Below are positions 1 to 5,541 of a stretch of 6,592 nucleotides of DNA, piece by piece. Positions within the stretch are counted from its first letter, which is position 1; each line of letters opens with the position of its first letter. The DNA is taken from positions 1 to 6,592 of the forward strand of contig CADBNJ010000105.1 in the NCBI GenBank assembly GCA_902795955.1. Reading direction: 5' to 3'. The position numbers and the translations under genes were made by a program. This DNA is from Oscillospiraceae bacterium. Lineage in GTDB: Bacteria; Bacillota; Clostridia; Saccharofermentanales; Saccharofermentanaceae. Under the pieces are notes generated by a model. That model saw nothing but the letters and a program-made list of their open reading frames with translations. It did not search any database and was not told where the DNA came from.

Positions 1-62
1 GAGCTCTACTCTGCCTACGCAGTATACTGCTCAATGTACGCCGCCAACATTGAGCTCTACTC
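1..62. repeat. Direct repeat GAGCTCTACTC, two copies 51 bp apart
   Basis: The 11-base word GAGCTCTACTC occurs at 1-11 and again at 52-62. Between the copies lie a 12-bp perfect palindrome, GCAGTATACTGC (19-30), a small CTGC/GCAG hairpin (11-14/19-22) and the 9-bp hairpin at 29-55. The palindrome and the hairpin share bases 29-30, so they cannot both form fully. The left copy sits exactly at the window edge, so further copies may lie outside. Confidence 0.5.
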
Positions 63-228
63 ACGCCCGGCAATAGACTTGCTCGCTACAGTCCTCGGTT
101 TGGCGCTCGCATTTTGCATCAGTGAAACTTGAAGGTGCTCATCCCGGCACCAAACCTGCGGAAGTCCGCTCGCAAGCAGTTGCGGGCTTCACTGATGGTG
201 ACGTGAACGACCTGATTGACCTGATCTG

Positions 229-258
229 CTCTGCCCGACTCTGGCTTGAGAGTTTTTT
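229..258 (+). terminator. Possible intrinsic terminator of the candidate RNA
   Basis: CTCTGCC at 229-235 can pair with GGC (243-245) and AGAG (249-252), with a 3-nt bulge. Alternatively ACTCT (238-242) pairs with AGAGT (249-253). A run of six T (253-258), then CTTT, follows immediately. The stem is short and imperfect, so termination strength is uncertain. Its position right after the structured region is what makes it plausible. Confidence 0.35.
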
Positions 259-321
259 CTTTGTCGACAAAAGAGATACTAGATCTTCGGAACCTATACG
301 GACCGCTGCTCGGAACAAACA

Positions 322-354
322 AATAATGACCGCCACTCCCGGGCGGTCATTATT
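322..354 (-). terminator. Intrinsic terminator of the leftward genes, perhaps bidirectional
   Basis: A perfect 13-bp stem pairs 322-334 (AATAATGACCGCC) with 342-354 (GGCGGTCATTATT) around a 7-nt loop. It lies 28 nt beyond the stop codon of the cyclic-nucleotide-binding gene. Read leftward, the stem is followed by a T-rich tail, TTTGTTTGTT. Read rightward, the tail is only ATCTTT, so it works best for the minus strand but could also stop transcripts coming from the left. Confidence 0.8.
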
Positions 355-381
355 ATCTTTACAACCTAAAATCCGATCAAC

Positions 382-1293
382 TCACTTATTGTTGTAGATC
401 TCAGTGATCTCCTTGCATGTGTTAAGGAAGTCGCTGTTGAGCTTCCTCAGTTTGTAAGACAGGTGACGGAGGATCATGTCGATCTTGGCGGGGCAGGATC
501 TGAAGATCGGCTCGAGGTCATCGCGGCAGATGGATTCGACTCTGGTGCCGCTCTCTTCAGCGACTGCGGAAGCGCTCCTGGGTTCGTCGGAGATGATGCC
601 CATCTCGCCGAAGAAGGTTGGTGCGGTGAACTCGGTGAGCTTGAGTGCTTCTTTGGTACGGTATCCGCTGTACATGCCGACGGTGCCGGAGTGAAGGATG
701 TACATGTTGTTGTCGACGGATCCCTCCTTGAATATGATCAGACCTTTGCCGTATGTCTTGAAGTTGCCGGTGCCGTCGTCGGGTATTGCTTTGAGTGCAT
801 CGCGGATCGATTCCTTGTCCGGTTCGGTGATCTTGTTCTTATTCGACTGATACATGTCGATATGCTTCTTGATCTTGGAGAATAATGACTTCTTGTTCTT
901 GGCTGCTTCGGATTCACGAAGTTCGCCGAGAAGCGTCTCGGCCTCGCTCAAGTCTGCGGCCATCGCACAGACTCTGTTGCCGAGGTGTGTCATGAGTTCG
1001 GCGATCATGGAAGGATCCTCTGCGAAGAAGGCATTCATGTCGCTCTCTGGGATCTCTATGGCGCGGACGGTTCCTTTGGCCACGACTGTTGCACTCCTGG
1101 GATAAGCTTCGAGAATGGCCATCTCACCGAAAAACTCGCCTTCCTCAAGGACAGCCAGCTTGACCTGGTCGTTCTTGCCAAAGCCCGCATAAACGAAGGC
1201 GCTCCCTTCAAGAAGACGGAAAAAGCTTGTGCCGTTGTCGCCTTCCTTTATTATTATCTCTCCGTTCTTGTAAGTCCTCTCGATTAAACCCAT
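382..1293 (-). CDS. Tandem cyclic nucleotide-binding domain protein (no DNA-binding domain)
   Basis: A 303-aa cytoplasmic protein made of two cNMP-binding (CAP_ED) beta-roll domains, about residues 5-115 and 175-285. Each carries a recognisable phosphate-binding cassette: F55-G56-E57-M58 with P65-R66-S67-A68, and F228-G229-E230-M231 with P238-R239-S240-A241. The Glu that contacts the ribose and the Arg that contacts the cyclic phosphate in CAP and in PKA regulatory subunits are present in both, so binding of cAMP, cGMP or a related ligand is plausible. The domains are joined by a helical, lysine-rich linker (about 118-170). Nothing after the second domain resembles the helix-turn-helix of Crp/Fnr regulators, and there is no kinase, channel or cyclase domain. 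It is therefore more likely a sensor or regulatory subunit acting through an unknown partner than a transcription factor. The ATG start is supported by AAGGGGG 7 nt upstream and by a promoter at 1326-1334. There is no signal peptide. The effector is unknown. Confidence 0.93.
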   Translation of the reverse strand: MGLIERTYKNGEIIIKEGDNGTSFFRLLEGSAFVYAGFGKNDQVKLAVLEEGEFFGEMAILEAYPRSATVVAKGTVRAIEIPESDMNAFFAEDPSMIAELMTHLGNRVCAMAADLSEAETLLGELRESEAAKNKKSLFSKIKKHIDMYQSNKNKITEPDKESIRDALKAIPDDGTGNFKTYGKGLIIFKEGSVDNNMYILHSGTVGMYSGYRTKEALKLTEFTAPTFFGEMGIISDEPRSASAVAEESGTRVESICRDDLEPIFRSCPAKIDMILRHLSYKLRKLNSDFLNTCKEITEIYNNK

Positions 1294-1325
1294 AGTGAAG
1301 CCCCCTTAATATTCTTTGCCCTTAC

Positions 1326-1334
1326 ATTATAACA
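1326..1334 (-). promoter_or_regulatory. Extended -10 promoter for the cyclic nucleotide-binding gene
   Basis: Read leftward the sequence is TGTTATAAT: a perfect -10 hexamer (1326-1331) with the extended TGn element. No good -35 hexamer is present at 16-18 bp spacing, as expected for an extended -10 promoter. The predicted start near 1319 gives a leader of about 26 nt. The promoter sits between the stop of the upstream lipoprotein gene (1347) and this ATG, so the gene can be expressed on its own. Confidence 0.65.
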
Positions 1335-1346
1335 AAAACTGCCGTC

Positions 1347-2795
1347 TTATTCTTTAAAGTCTTCTGTGTGATAGCCGTCGTTGATGTTGTATGCACTCAG
1401 GATCGAAGTGTAGTTGCCGTCTTGTACCCAATCCGCGAAGCATGCAAAGAAGGAGAATCCGTCCGGCGATTTGAAGGTGTAATATTCATAATTCTCATAG
1501 CTGCCGGAAGAGAACGGATCGCCGTACAGGCTGCCCAGCTGGGATGAACTGCTGTCGTAGTTGCGTTTATTGGTGTCTTTGCCGGCTCCGTCACTGTGGA
1601 ACCCGATCGAATACACATAATTGTTGGATTCGATATAATTTATCGAGACCTTGTTGAAAACGATGTCACCGATATTTACCGTGCAGTCAAAGATCACTTC
1701 GCAATAGGGTTCGGTGATGACATTGTCAGCATTGGAGTATCTTTCGATTTCTTTGAGTTTTATTCCGTAATGTTCCTCCATGTTTTTCTTTACGGTGTTG
1801 AAATCCCCGCCGAGGGATTGCTTGAGGAATTCGCACGTATAACTGAATTCGGTGGTGACCGGTCCTGCGGGCACAGGAGCCTGAGTGGGGACCGGCTTTT
1901 TTACATTGACATAACTGTAGCCTGATATGAGGTAGGTATCGTCGTGCGTCAGATGAATATAGATCTCGTATCCGCCTTCCGCAAGGTATTCGCCGTCCAT
2001 GACAGCGCCATGTTCACGCCCGAAAACAACATGTGCCGTATTACCCTCTGTGTGGAGCGGGCGGCTTTGGTATACCTCCTCGCCGTCTTTGAATACTTTG
2101 TAGTAATAATCAGCATCGGGGAAACCCTTGAAAGTCAGGTCGAATTCGAGCTTATCTATATTTATGTTGGTATCTTCTCCGCCGCTGCTCCATACCAAGC
2201 GGTCGACCATCCCGCCGATCTCTGAGGCCGAAAGCGGTATTTTGATCTCCTCGTCCAGGAAAGAATACAATCCGGCAAGTTCGGTGATCGATCCCTCTGT
2301 AAAGATATAATCATCATCTTCGGGCATCAGTTCAAGATCTGTCTCATAATCTTTGGTGCGCGTGGATGAATTGACCGCCTTGATCATGGCTTTGGAATCT
2401 GCCAAAGAGTCGTCATCCAGTACAGAGGCATAATCTACGATAGTGAATGTGACTTTGCACACTACGGTGTCACCGTCGCTGCCTTTGCTGATGGAGTCTT
2501 CGTCGATCTTGTATTTGATGGTCGAGGCGATCGCGCGCTTTACGCTTCTCTCCTTATCCTCAAGCCCTTCCATCTTCATGCTGCTGATGATGCGCTTGGC
2601 ATCCTTATCCGCAATGATATCCGTCAGATTCTGTAACCTGGTGGAATCCAGGTCGGATACTGCTTTCGCGTAAGATCTTATGCGCTTGACAACCCGCTCC
2701 CGGTCGATCCTGCCGCATGCAGTGAATACAGATGCAGTCAGCACTAATACTGCTATCGCCAGCACTGTTGCAGCAGCCTTCCTCATAGTCTTCAT
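1347..2795 (-). CDS. Large multidomain lipoprotein of unknown function
   Basis: A 482-aa protein with a type II signal peptide: basic residues K2, R5 and K6, a hydrophobic core (7-23) and a lipobox F24-T25-A26-C27. It should be lipid-anchored at C27 on the outer face of the membrane. Seen after that: a mostly helical, then mixed, N-terminal region (about 30-200) with many Asp/Glu/Lys, which could be NTF2-like (inference). Next is a beta-rich stretch (about 212-298) of Ig/FN3 character, then a short Pro/Ala/Thr linker (299-314, P-V-P-T-Q-A-P-V-P). A C-terminal beta-rich domain (317-482) is rich in Tyr, Ser and Asn. I do not recognise a named family. GGAGG lies 7 nt before the first ATG, favouring it over the ATG three codons later. 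It is the first leftward gene of a divergent pair with ridA; the next leftward gene starts 53 nt downstream of its stop. Binding or sensing at the cell surface is a guess. Confidence 0.9.
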   Translation of the reverse strand: MKTMRKAAATVLAIAVLVLTASVFTACGRIDRERVVKRIRSYAKAVSDLDSTRLQNLTDIIADKDAKRIISSMKMEGLEDKERSVKRAIASTIKYKIDEDSISKGSDGDTVVCKVTFTIVDYASVLDDDSLADSKAMIKAVNSSTRTKDYETDLELMPEDDDYIFTEGSITELAGLYSFLDEEIKIPLSASEIGGMVDRLVWSSGGEDTNINIDKLEFDLTFKGFPDADYYYKVFKDGEEVYQSRPLHTEGNTAHVVFGREHGAVMDGEYLAEGGYEIYIHLTHDDTYLISGYSYVNVKKPVPTQAPVPAGPVTTEFSYTCEFLKQSLGGDFNTVKKNMEEHYGIKLKEIERYSNADNVITEPYCEVIFDCTVNIGDIVFNKVSINYIESNNYVYSIGFHSDGAGKDTNKRNYDSSSSQLGSLYGDPFSSGSYENYEYYTFKSPDGFSFFACFADWVQDGNYTSILSAYNINDGYHTEDFKE

Positions 2796-2828
2796 TTATC
2801 CGCCTCCGAACTGATACTGATGCAGTTA

Positions 2829-2857
2829 ATTCTAATCAATATGCTATAATATGTCGA
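2829..2857 (-). promoter_or_regulatory. Sigma-A-type promoter for the large lipoprotein gene
   Basis: Read leftward: -35 TCGACA (2852-2857), a 17-bp spacer, and -10 TAGAAT (2829-2834). Each hexamer matches consensus at 5 of 6 positions and the spacing is ideal. The predicted start near 2822 gives a leader of about 27 nt. The element completely spans the -10 of the opposing ridA promoter. Confidence 0.65.
2842..2850 (+). promoter_or_regulatory. Extended -10 promoter for the ridA operon
   Basis: The sequence TGCTATAAT gives a perfect -10 hexamer (2845-2850) with the extended TGn element. The -35 region at 17 bp (around 2822-2827) is poor. The predicted start near 2857 gives a leader of about 25 nt before the ridA ATG. 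The hexamer lies inside the spacer of the leftward promoter, so one polymerase would block the other. Confidence 0.65.
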
Positions 2858-2881
2858 GAGATACCGGGGGAGGAAATCAAT

Positions 2882-3256
2882 ATGTATACGATTGCGACAA
2901 ACGCAGCGCCTGAGGCTATCGGACCTTATTCTCAGGCACAGATGGCACTGGGCTTTATATTTACGTCGGGTCAGATCCCGATCAACCCGAAGAACGGCAC
3001 CATCGACACTGAGTCGATAATGGAGCAGACAAGACAGGCCTGTGAGAATGTGAAGGCTGTCATCGAGGCGGCGGGATCCGATATGAGCAAGGTCGTCAAG
3101 ACAACATGCTATCTTACTGATATGGCTGATTTCGGTACGTTCAATGCGGTCTATGAGGAGTATTTTGTCAGTAAGCCTGCAAGATCGTGCGTCGCAGTCA
3201 AGGCGCTTCCCAAGGGGGCTCTCTGCGAGATAGAAGCGATAGCTGAGAAGAACTGA
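2882..3256 (+). CDS. ridA: RidA family 2-iminobutanoate/2-iminopropanoate deaminase
   Basis: A 124-aa protein of normal family length (RidA/YjgF/UK114). The family hydrolyses reactive enamine/imine intermediates made by PLP enzymes such as threonine dehydratase, releasing 2-oxoacids and ammonia and protecting other PLP enzymes; it acts in the cytoplasm as a trimer. Visible family features: the N-terminal A-P-x-A-I-G-P-Y-S-Q stretch (9-18), F27-T28-S29-G30-Q31, the V72-x-K-T-T-C-Y-L-T-D segment (72-80), and the signature P99-A100-R101-S-C103-V-A-V followed by L109-P110 and E116-I-E-A. R101 and E116 match the substrate carboxylate-binding Arg and the active-site Glu of active RidA proteins, so imine deaminase activity is expected. 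GGAGG ends 8 nt before the ATG. It is the first gene of the rightward operon, and the next start is 13 nt beyond its stop. No functional link to the downstream lipoproteins is evident from sequence. Confidence 0.96.
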   Translation: MYTIATNAAPEAIGPYSQAQMALGFIFTSGQIPINPKNGTIDTESIMEQTRQACENVKAVIEAAGSDMSKVVKTTCYLTDMADFGTFNAVYEEYFVSKPARSCVAVKALPKGALCEIEAIAEKN

Positions 3257-3269
3257 TACGGTGGGAATT

Positions 3270-3620
3270 ATGAAGAAGACATTATCCGTGATCATGATAA
3301 TAATGTCGCTGCTGTGCATGACTTCTGTTCTGGCAGGATGCGGGAAGGATGCCGATTACCCGAACCCGCAGGAGATGTATGCGGCCCATGCGGGCGGGCA
3401 GAACGTCAAGGGCAAGACAGTTCTTGTCGACGCGAATAAGGACTATACGTACGGGCAGATATTCTCTGCTCCGACACCGAATCTCGGTCCCACGATGTAT
3501 ATCAATGCGGAGGGGGCTAAGGCTGACAGGATCAAGTATCACGACGAGGTCGTCATTAAGATAACCGATATCCGTGAGAGCAAGTTCCAGATATCTTTTA
3601 CGGGGACGATCGTTGAGTAA
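3270..3620 (+). CDS. Small lipoprotein, possibly OB-fold (tRNA_anti-like)
   Basis: A 116-aa protein from the ATG at 3270. The type II signal peptide has K2-K3, a hydrophobic core (5-20) and a lipobox L21-A22-G23-C24, so the mature protein is about 93 residues anchored outside the membrane. A GTG at 3261 would add three residues, but the GGTGGGA that would serve as ribosome binding site overlaps it, so I prefer the ATG. The mature part has the alternating pattern of a small beta barrel: a K-G-K-T-V-L-V-D strand, then near the end Y-H-D-E-V-V-I-K-I-T-D followed by two more strands. This resembles the tRNA_anti-like OB-fold seen in other small Firmicutes lipoproteins; that assignment is by eye and uncertain. 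It lies between ridA (13-nt gap) and the ABC-F gene, whose ATG overlaps the last base of this TAA stop, so the two are probably translationally coupled. Confidence 0.88.
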   Translation: MKKTLSVIMIIMSLLCMTSVLAGCGKDADYPNPQEMYAAHAGGQNVKGKTVLVDANKDYTYGQIFSAPTPNLGPTMYINAEGAKADRIKYHDEVVIKITDIRESKFQISFTGTIVE

Positions 3621-5527
3621 TGCCGCTGATAACTGTTGACAACATCTCGATGGATTTTGGGGAACGTCGTATTCTGGACGGCGTTTCTTTTCGTGTGGAG
3701 GAAGGGGACAGGATCGCATTCGTCGGCGATAACGGAACCGGCAAATCCACGCTTTTTAAGATAATCAGCGGCAGGTATGAGCCGTCCTCGGGCAACGTGA
3801 TAATGCACGGCAATACAGTGGCGGGGTTCCTGTCGCAGAACATGGATGAGCAGGATCTGTCATCGTCGAGCCTTAAGCCGAGGAGGATGCAGGAACTGGA
3901 GGCAGACATCGCCTCGCTTGAAGCGGAGATTTCCGTCGCGGACGATCCGGACCGGCACGAGCTCATGGCATCTTATGCAGATCTGATCGCTGAATATGAG
4001 GCGATGGGCGGATACGATTACGAGCACAGGCTGCGCGATGCGCTCGGAGGCCTGGGATTGAGCGGTATTGATGACCGCACCGATCTCATGACTCTGTCCG
4101 GCGGCGAGAAAATGCGCGTCTGTCTGGCGCGGCTTATCGTAGAGCACCCTGATGTTATACTGCTCGATGAGCCGACGAACCATCTTGATTTCGAAGCGAT
4201 AGAGTGGCTTGAGAAGTTCCTCAATTCATATGGCGGAGCAGTCTTTGTGATTACTCATGACAGACATTTCATCGACTCCGTGGCAACGCGCGTGATCGAA
4301 CTCGACGGAGGTCATATAACGCAGTATAAGGGCAACTATACTTCGTATAAGCAGCAGAAGGCAGAGCGCCTCAAGACGCTCGAATCGGAGATTGCAAACC
4401 TCGAAGCGGAGTTCGAGCACCAGCTTGAAGTCAAGCAGACGATGCTGTCCCACAGGAATATCTCGGGTTATCATCAGAGGGAGAAGATGGTCGATAAGCT
4501 CGAAGAGATACTCGAGTCCAAAAGGTCACTGAGGCCCGCCGAATTTGCAAAGATGAACTTCAAAGCCGTGCCGGTTGAACGCACGGGCAAGAGCGACCGT
4601 GTGATCCTCAGCTGCGAGGCGGTCAGCAAGCAGTTCGACGATTCGGAATCTCCGTTGTTCTCTGATGTGAGCTTTGAACTCAAAGCAGACGAGAAGATTT
4701 TTTTTTTTTTTTTCAACGGATGCGGCAAGACCACGCTGCTCCATATGCTGACAGGGGACGCTTACGGGAACTCGGGCACGATACTTCTGTCGGCAGGTCT
4801 TAAGTGCGGCGTGATGGGACAGTTTGTTCCTTTCGAGGATGAGTCGCGTACGCTCTATGAAGAACTCGTGGCGGATTCCGACCTGTCCGTTACCGATGCG
4901 AGGAGTCTTCTGGCCAGGTTCGGATTCAGAGGTGAAGCCGTCTTCAAAAAGATCAGCATGCTCTCGGGAGGAGAGAGGTCAAGGCTGTATCTGTGCAAGC
5001 TCCTTGATCAGAATCCTGACCTTCTTGTGCTGGATGAGCCTACAAATCACCTGGACATCAATTCCCGTGAGATACTTGAGGATGCGCTGAGTTATTACGA
5101 CGGCGCTATCGTGTGTGTCAGCCACGACAGATTCTTCATAGATAAGTGTGCCGACCGCGTTCTGGGATTCAAGAACGGGCGCGCGAAGATCTACGATAAG
5201 TACGAATACTACCTGCGGGATTACCGCACTGCAGATGAGTCTCCTGATGTTGAGGTTAAGCCTACAGGCGCCTCTGCGCAGGCGGCATCTTCTCCGGCAG
5301 CAGTCAATCCTGTCAAGGCGCGCAAGGAACTTGCCAGGAAGCGCGAAAGGCTGCGCTCTCTGGAGAAGATGATAGGGGAACTTGAAGAGCGTCAGAGCGA
5401 ACTGGAGGCACTGTTCACAGCAGGCGCCGGAGAAGCGGAATATAAGGAATACGGCGACAATGCCGAACTCCTGAAGCAATATTACGACGAGTTCTTTGAG
5501 CTCGGTGAGGAGCTCGAGCAGGGCTGA
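3620..5527 (+). CDS. ABC-F family ATPase (YdiF-like), second Walker A disrupted by a poly-T run
   Basis: A 635-aa cytoplasmic protein with two ABC domains and no membrane segments. ABC-F proteins bind the ribosomal E site and act on stalled translation or give antibiotic protection. ABC1: Walker A G36-D-N-G-T-G-K42-S43, Q73, an inserted helical arm (about 85-135), signature L159-S-G-G-E163, Walker B ending D183-E184, and His213. The interdomain linker is helical and charged (about 238-312). ABC2 (326-535) has signature L448-S-G-G-E452, Walker B ending D472-E473, and His502. An Ala/Ser/Pro linker (about 538-565) leads to a C-terminal coiled coil (566-635), as in B. subtilis YdiF, which is about as long. 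The oddity: residues 361-365 are all Phe, encoded by 16 T at 4698-4713, where the family has a beta strand plus the first Gly of the P-loop. N366-G-C-G-K370-T371 follows intact. Frame and length are kept. If real, ATP binding at site 2 should be badly impaired. The start overlaps the upstream stop (TAATG). Confidence 0.95.
   Translation: MPLITVDNISMDFGERRILDGVSFRVEEGDRIAFVGDNGTGKSTLFKIISGRYEPSSGNVIMHGNTVAGFLSQNMDEQDLSSSSLKPRRMQELEADIASLEAEISVADDPDRHELMASYADLIAEYEAMGGYDYEHRLRDALGGLGLSGIDDRTDLMTLSGGEKMRVCLARLIVEHPDVILLDEPTNHLDFEAIEWLEKFLNSYGGAVFVITHDRHFIDSVATRVIELDGGHITQYKGNYTSYKQQKAERLKTLESEIANLEAEFEHQLEVKQTMLSHRNISGYHQREKMVDKLEEILESKRSLRPAEFAKMNFKAVPVERTGKSDRVILSCEAVSKQFDDSESPLFSDVSFELKADEKIFFFFFNGCGKTTLLHMLTGDAYGNSGTILLSAGLKCGVMGQFVPFEDESRTLYEELVADSDLSVTDARSLLARFGFRGEAVFKKISMLSGGERSRLYLCKLLDQNPDLLVLDEPTNHLDINSREILEDALSYYDGAIVCVSHDRFFIDKCADRVLGFKNGRAKIYDKYEYYLRDYRTADESPDVEVKPTGASAQAASSPAAVNPVKARKELARKRERLRSLEKMIGELEERQSELEALFTAGAGEAEYKEYGDNAELLKQYYDEFFELGEELEQG
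4698..4713 (+). repeat. Homopolymer run of 16 T inside the ABC-F gene
   Basis: Sixteen consecutive T interrupt an otherwise balanced coding sequence and encode the end of I360, F361-F364 and most of F365. The upstream codons (E358-K359) and downstream codons (N366-G-C-G-K-T-T) are exactly what the family has on either side of the Walker A strand, and the number of residues between them is also normal. The run therefore replaces about 15 bases rather than being inserted. Confidence 0.98.
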
Positions 5528-5541
5528 GGTGCGAGTTTAAT

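Larger units (their letters stand above)
1..262 (+). ncRNA. Candidate structured RNA, 3' part only (5' end outside the window)
   Basis: No protein gene is convincing here, but the stretch is full of inverted repeats. Seen directly: a 9-bp hairpin (29-37 with 47-55, loop 38-46), and a 10-bp closing stem (117-126 CATCAGTGAA with 188-197 TTCACTGATG). The closing stem encloses three consecutive hairpins: 134-138/147-151, 158-161/166-169 and 171-175/180-184. A 7-bp complement, GGTTTGG at 97-103 with CCAAACC at 150-156, would cross the closing stem as a pseudoknot, overlapping the first hairpin by two bases. A weak hairpin followed by six T at 229-258 could end the transcript. The arrangement resembles a four-way junction RNA. 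I found none of the signatures I know for tmRNA, RNase P RNA, SRP RNA, T-box or common riboswitches. The call as a transcribed RNA is inference; the pairings are visible, the family is unknown, and any promoter lies left of the window. Confidence 0.35.

Noticed and set aside
1..62. CRISPR array
   Set aside because: There are only two 11-base copies. The interval itself contains hairpins and there is no regular repeat-spacer pattern or cas gene.
1..129. Open frame from the left edge to a TGA at 127-129 (about 42 residues, with a hydrophobic stretch near the end), as a possible C-terminus of a membrane protein
   Set aside because: It has no recognisable motif and is covered by inverted and direct repeats. 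A structured RNA explains the sequence better, but the upstream sequence would be needed to exclude it.
122..397. Open frame with a GTG start reading rightward across the left region
   Set aside because: No ribosome binding site precedes the GTG. The frame runs through the junction hairpins, a likely terminator and the 13-bp terminator of the opposite genes, and the protein has no family features.
463..885. Long rightward open frame opposite the cyclic-nucleotide-binding gene
   Set aside because: It is a shadow of the opposite-strand gene, which has clear domains, a promoter and a ribosome binding site. The rightward frame has none.
382..1293. Crp/Fnr-type transcription factor
   Set aside because: The second half is another cNMP-binding domain and no helix-turn-helix follows it.
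3620..5527. Frameshifted pseudogene or two half-genes split at the T run
   Set aside because: With 16 T the frame is continuous and every motif on both sides is intact, so the gene is whole apart from the five replaced residues.
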